Under the pieces are notes generated by a model. That model ran no database searches. It had not been told where the DNA came from and saw only the letters and a program-made list of their open reading frames with translations. The translations under genes and the position numbers were made by a program. Shown piece by piece: positions 61,373 to 64,000 of a stretch of 64,000 nt of DNA. Numbering within the stretch: position 1 is the first letter of the stretch; each line of letters opens with the position of its first letter. The stretch comes from Ypsolopha sequella (Eukaryota > Arthropoda > Insecta > Lepidoptera > Ypsolophidae). The stretch spans positions 14,210,339 through 14,274,338 of the forward strand of contig OW204011.1 in assembly GCA_934047225.1 (NCBI GenBank), written 5' to 3'.

Positions 61373-63355
61373 ATGGACATAAAAACATTGATTAAAAAGC
61401 GAGCTTCCTTTAAAAGTAAAGTAACTCAATTCAGAAGTTACTTAGAACCAATAGAATCATGTCAAAGGTTAAACGGACTTCAAATCAACGAACTTACTAT
61501 TCGGTTATCTAAAATCGATGAACTTTACACCGATTATGATACGGTACAGTCTGAAATAGAAAATCTGTGTGAAATTCCAGATGAGCAGTTCGCAGAGCGC
61601 GAAACGTTCGAGACCCTGTACTTCAAGGCCGTCGCCGTCGCCCGAGAGTTGTTGGCGCGACACGAGCAATCCGTTGCCAGCGACGACGGCTCCGGATCGG
61701 TCACAGGTTCTTGTACTGCACATAGAGGTACCAAAAATATTAAACTTCCTACCATACACTTGCCTTCCTTTTCGGGCAAATATCATGACTGGTTAGAATT
61801 CCGTGACACATTTAACTCGCTCATACACTTAGACACGTCTATACCTAAAATCAATAAATTTCATTACTTGCGTGCTGCTTTGAAAGATAGTGCAGCTTTG
61901 ATCATACGCTCGCTTGACTTTTCAGCTGAAAATTACGATGTAGCTTGGGAACTTCTTTGCGACCGCTACAATAATAAAAGGCTACTCGTTAACAATCATA
62001 TTCATGCGATTTTTAACATTGAAATAATAGCTAAAGAATGTTCTACTGCATTAAGAAATATTATCGATACTTTAAATCGAAATCTTAGAGCTTTAAAGAC
62101 GCTTAAATTACCCACGGAGCACTGGGATGTACTTATTATACATATCATTTCAACGAAGCTAGATTCCGTTACAAGTCGTGAGTGGGAAACTTACCGTAAT
62201 ACCCTGAAAGACCTACCTACACTCGACAACCTTATCGAATTCTTAAAGAACCGGTCTGATTTGTTGGAAACCATGGAGGAAGCCCACGTGAAACGTAGAC
62301 ACAGTGACGTCACATATAATCGTCACAAGTCGTTAGTCGTAAGCTCTGCCTCCCAATCACATTCTCAATCTTCTGCCGCAAACAAATCATTTGTTTGCCC
62401 ATTATGTAAAAATAACCATGCGATATATCGTTGTTCAAAATTCAAAGCGTTTACGTTAGAAACTAAAATTCAAAAGGCTAAAATCCTTAAATTATGCCTG
62501 AACTGTCTGCGTCAAGGACATACAGCTAGTAACTGCAGAATAGGGCCGTGCCGGTTATGCAATAAATACATAAATAGTTTGTTACATAATCATGACTCAC
62601 CTTTACCCATACTTACCACGCAGCCTGCCAACAATGTAGTCCTGTGTGCTGCATCACCGCCGCCGCCGTCGTCGTTGCAGATGTTGTCACCGCAGATACA
62701 ATCTGAAACTCAAACCACTCAAACTGTTAGTAACGCTTCAAATAATAATATCGCTTTATCAGCTATACATAAAAGCTGTGTTCTGTTATCTACAGCTTTA
62801 ATACAAGTCAAGGACCTTGATGGTAAAAATCATACAATACGTACCCTCCTAGATAATGGGTCGACTTCCAGCTTCATTTCAGAGAGCTTATGTGCAAAGC
62901 TCAAACTGCCAACCTCTTCAACATCATCATTAGTTGAAGGATTGAATTCCCAAACTTCTCGTTTGTCTAAAAACTGTGATGTCATGATATCATCACTTCT
63001 TAATTCATACAAAGAAAATGTTCAATGCTTTGTTGTTCCTCGTATCACACAGATGTTGCCTACCGTGCAAGTGGATTATGAGTCATTAAACATACCAAAA
63101 CACGTAACTTTAGCTGATCCAACTTTTTACTGCCCATCTGAAGTAGATATGCTTCTCGGAGCTGACATCTTCTGGAGCGTACTTAGCTCTAGAAATATTT
63201 CATTAGGCAAAAACAAACCAGTTTTGAGTAAAACCAAATTTGGTTGGTTGATTTCCGGTATTGCACAGACACAACAAGCTTCTAATACAGTCCATTGCAA
63301 TCATGCTTTATTATCACATGATGATCATATTGACGGACAACTTATTAAAAAATAG
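61373..63355 (+). CDS. BEL/Pao gag and protease (frame ends at RT deletion)
   Basis: ATG opens 660 residues. The N-terminal 110 residues are helical. From about residue 125 (IKLPTIHLPSFSGKYHDWLE) comes the gag domain found in Pao elements (DUF1759 type). At about 342-400 there are two Cys/His clusters (CPLC...C and CLNCLRQGHTASNC), then CRLC. The aspartic-protease region starts at about residue 490 with LLDNGSTSSF; the residue after the catalytic Asp494 is Asn where Ser or Thr is more usual. The frame ends IDGQLIKK-stop at the point where RT should begin, because RT and RNase H are missing. The element lies on the plus strand, antisense to slit. Confidence 0.88.
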   Translation: MDIKTLIKKRASFKSKVTQFRSYLEPIESCQRLNGLQINELTIRLSKIDELYTDYDTVQSEIENLCEIPDEQFAERETFETLYFKAVAVARELLARHEQSVASDDGSGSVTGSCTAHRGTKNIKLPTIHLPSFSGKYHDWLEFRDTFNSLIHLDTSIPKINKFHYLRAALKDSAALIIRSLDFSAENYDVAWELLCDRYNNKRLLVNNHIHAIFNIEIIAKECSTALRNIIDTLNRNLRALKTLKLPTEHWDVLIIHIISTKLDSVTSREWETYRNTLKDLPTLDNLIEFLKNRSDLLETMEEAHVKRRHSDVTYNRHKSLVVSSASQSHSQSSAANKSFVCPLCKNNHAIYRCSKFKAFTLETKIQKAKILKLCLNCLRQGHTASNCRIGPCRLCNKYINSLLHNHDSPLPILTTQPANNVVLCAASPPPPSSLQMLSPQIQSETQTTQTVSNASNNNIALSAIHKSCVLLSTALIQVKDLDGKNHTIRTLLDNGSTSSFISESLCAKLKLPTSSTSSLVEGLNSQTSRLSKNCDVMISSLLNSYKENVQCFVVPRITQMLPTVQVDYESLNIPKHVTLADPTFYCPSEVDMLLGADIFWSVLSSRNISLGKNKPVLSKTKFGWLISGIAQTQQASNTVHCNHALLSHDDHIDGQLIKK

Positions 63356-63989
63356 TAAATACTTACCTGCTAAAAACAAATTAATAAACTTAAATCCGTT
63401 TTTTGACACCAGCAACAATTTGATGCGAGTTGGGGGCAGGTTATACAACTCTTTTTATGATTATGATGCAAAACATCCTGTCCTGCTTCACTCGTCACAT
63501 CACATTGCTACATTGATTTTTCGACATTATCATACATTGCTGATGCATTCTGGTCCACAACTGTTATTAGCAACCATCCGACATAAGTTTTGGATTGTTG
63601 GTGGTAGAAATCTGGCCAGAAAAATAGTACATGCGTGCGTTAAATGCTGTCGTTTTTCAGGTAAGGCTAGACAGCCGATAATGGGCAATCTCCCTGAACA
63701 ACGTTTGCATGCCGATTTCCCATTCTCAAATACAATGGTAGATTATGGCGGACCAGTCATGATTTTGAACCGAAAGGGTAGGGGTAGTAAATTAATTAAA
63801 TCATATTTATGCATATTTGTATGCTTAGCAACAAAGGCAGTACACATAGAGCTTGTTACCGATCTGAGTAGTGAGACCTATTTAGCCGCCTTAAATAGAT
63901 TCATAGCTCGCAGAGGCAAGCCCGCAACATCTTCTCGGACAACGGGACGGCTTTTGTGGGCGCTTGCAATGAATTATCAAAATTTTTAA
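63343..63989 (+). pseudogene. BEL/Pao integrase, out of frame after RT/RNase H deletion; truncated by window edge
   Basis: In a different frame from gag, the sequence resumes at SKYLPAKNKLINLNPF. It continues NNLMRVGGRL, the start of BEL integrase, with an HHCC finger (HYHTLLMHSGP... CVKCC) and the core MVDYGGPV with its first Asp. Near 63927 the frame slips by one base (after ARRGKPAT) into an unrelated tail ending at the stop at 63989, so the second Asp is out of frame. At least one large deletion and one frameshift make the copy non-autonomous. Confidence 0.8.
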
Positions 63990-64000
63990 AACTTAATTCA

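Overview
The window reads as nuclear DNA of an insect, most likely a moth or butterfly (Lepidoptera). The signs are AT-rich spacers, exons with consensus GT-AG introns, a slit homologue close to fly Slit, a mag-type Ty3/Gypsy element with 90-bp LTRs, and many dispersed fragments that look like lepidopteran LINE, SINE and MITE tails. No prokaryotic genes, CRISPR array, rRNA or intact tRNA gene was seen. Most of the window is transposon-derived. Host coding sequence is limited to two genes.

Layout. 1-1.5 kb: 3' end of a BEL/Pao retrotransposon (integrase plus LTR), followed by a tRNA-derived SINE. 1.7-7.3 kb: decayed repeats, a foldback element and a MITE with 7-8 bp target duplications. 7.3-7.9 kb (minus): a decayed multi-exon pseudogene of a repetitive protein family. 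7.9-13.0 kb (minus): a complete Ty3/Gypsy element with identical 338-bp LTRs; its gag stop lies just upstream of a perfect -1 frameshift heptamer. 13-15.8 kb: repeats, including a 340-bp foldback.

15.88-27.46 kb (plus): a three-exon gene for a predicted secreted 105-residue Ala/Gly-rich protein. Its introns hold foldbacks, a LINE split by another element that is itself split by a foldback, a TTAA-flanked MITE, and a mag-like Gypsy element (22501-27101) with identical LTRs, a GATGT target duplication and one in-frame UGA in gag.

27.6-41.3 kb: repeat-rich spacer. It contains a 5.4-kb island holding remnants of P-element/THAP-type and Harbinger transposases and two LINEs, inserted into another repeat copy, plus further MITEs.

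41.6-59.8 kb (minus): the C-terminal half of slit. Fourteen exons join in phase through all 13 introns and encode seven EGF repeats, a laminin-G domain and the C-terminal cystine knot (about 628 residues). The leucine-rich-repeat exons lie beyond the window or beyond 59.8 kb. Two slit exons have partial tandem copies next to them. Introns hold MITEs, SINEs, LINE tails and a 115-bp tandem array.

60.1-64.0 kb (plus): 5' part of a second BEL/Pao element (LTR, gag, protease, integrase) whose reverse transcriptase and RNase H have been deleted.

Coordinated function is expected only within slit, a secreted axon-guidance ligand for Robo receptors. The Ala/Gly-rich secreted protein is not a family I recognise.
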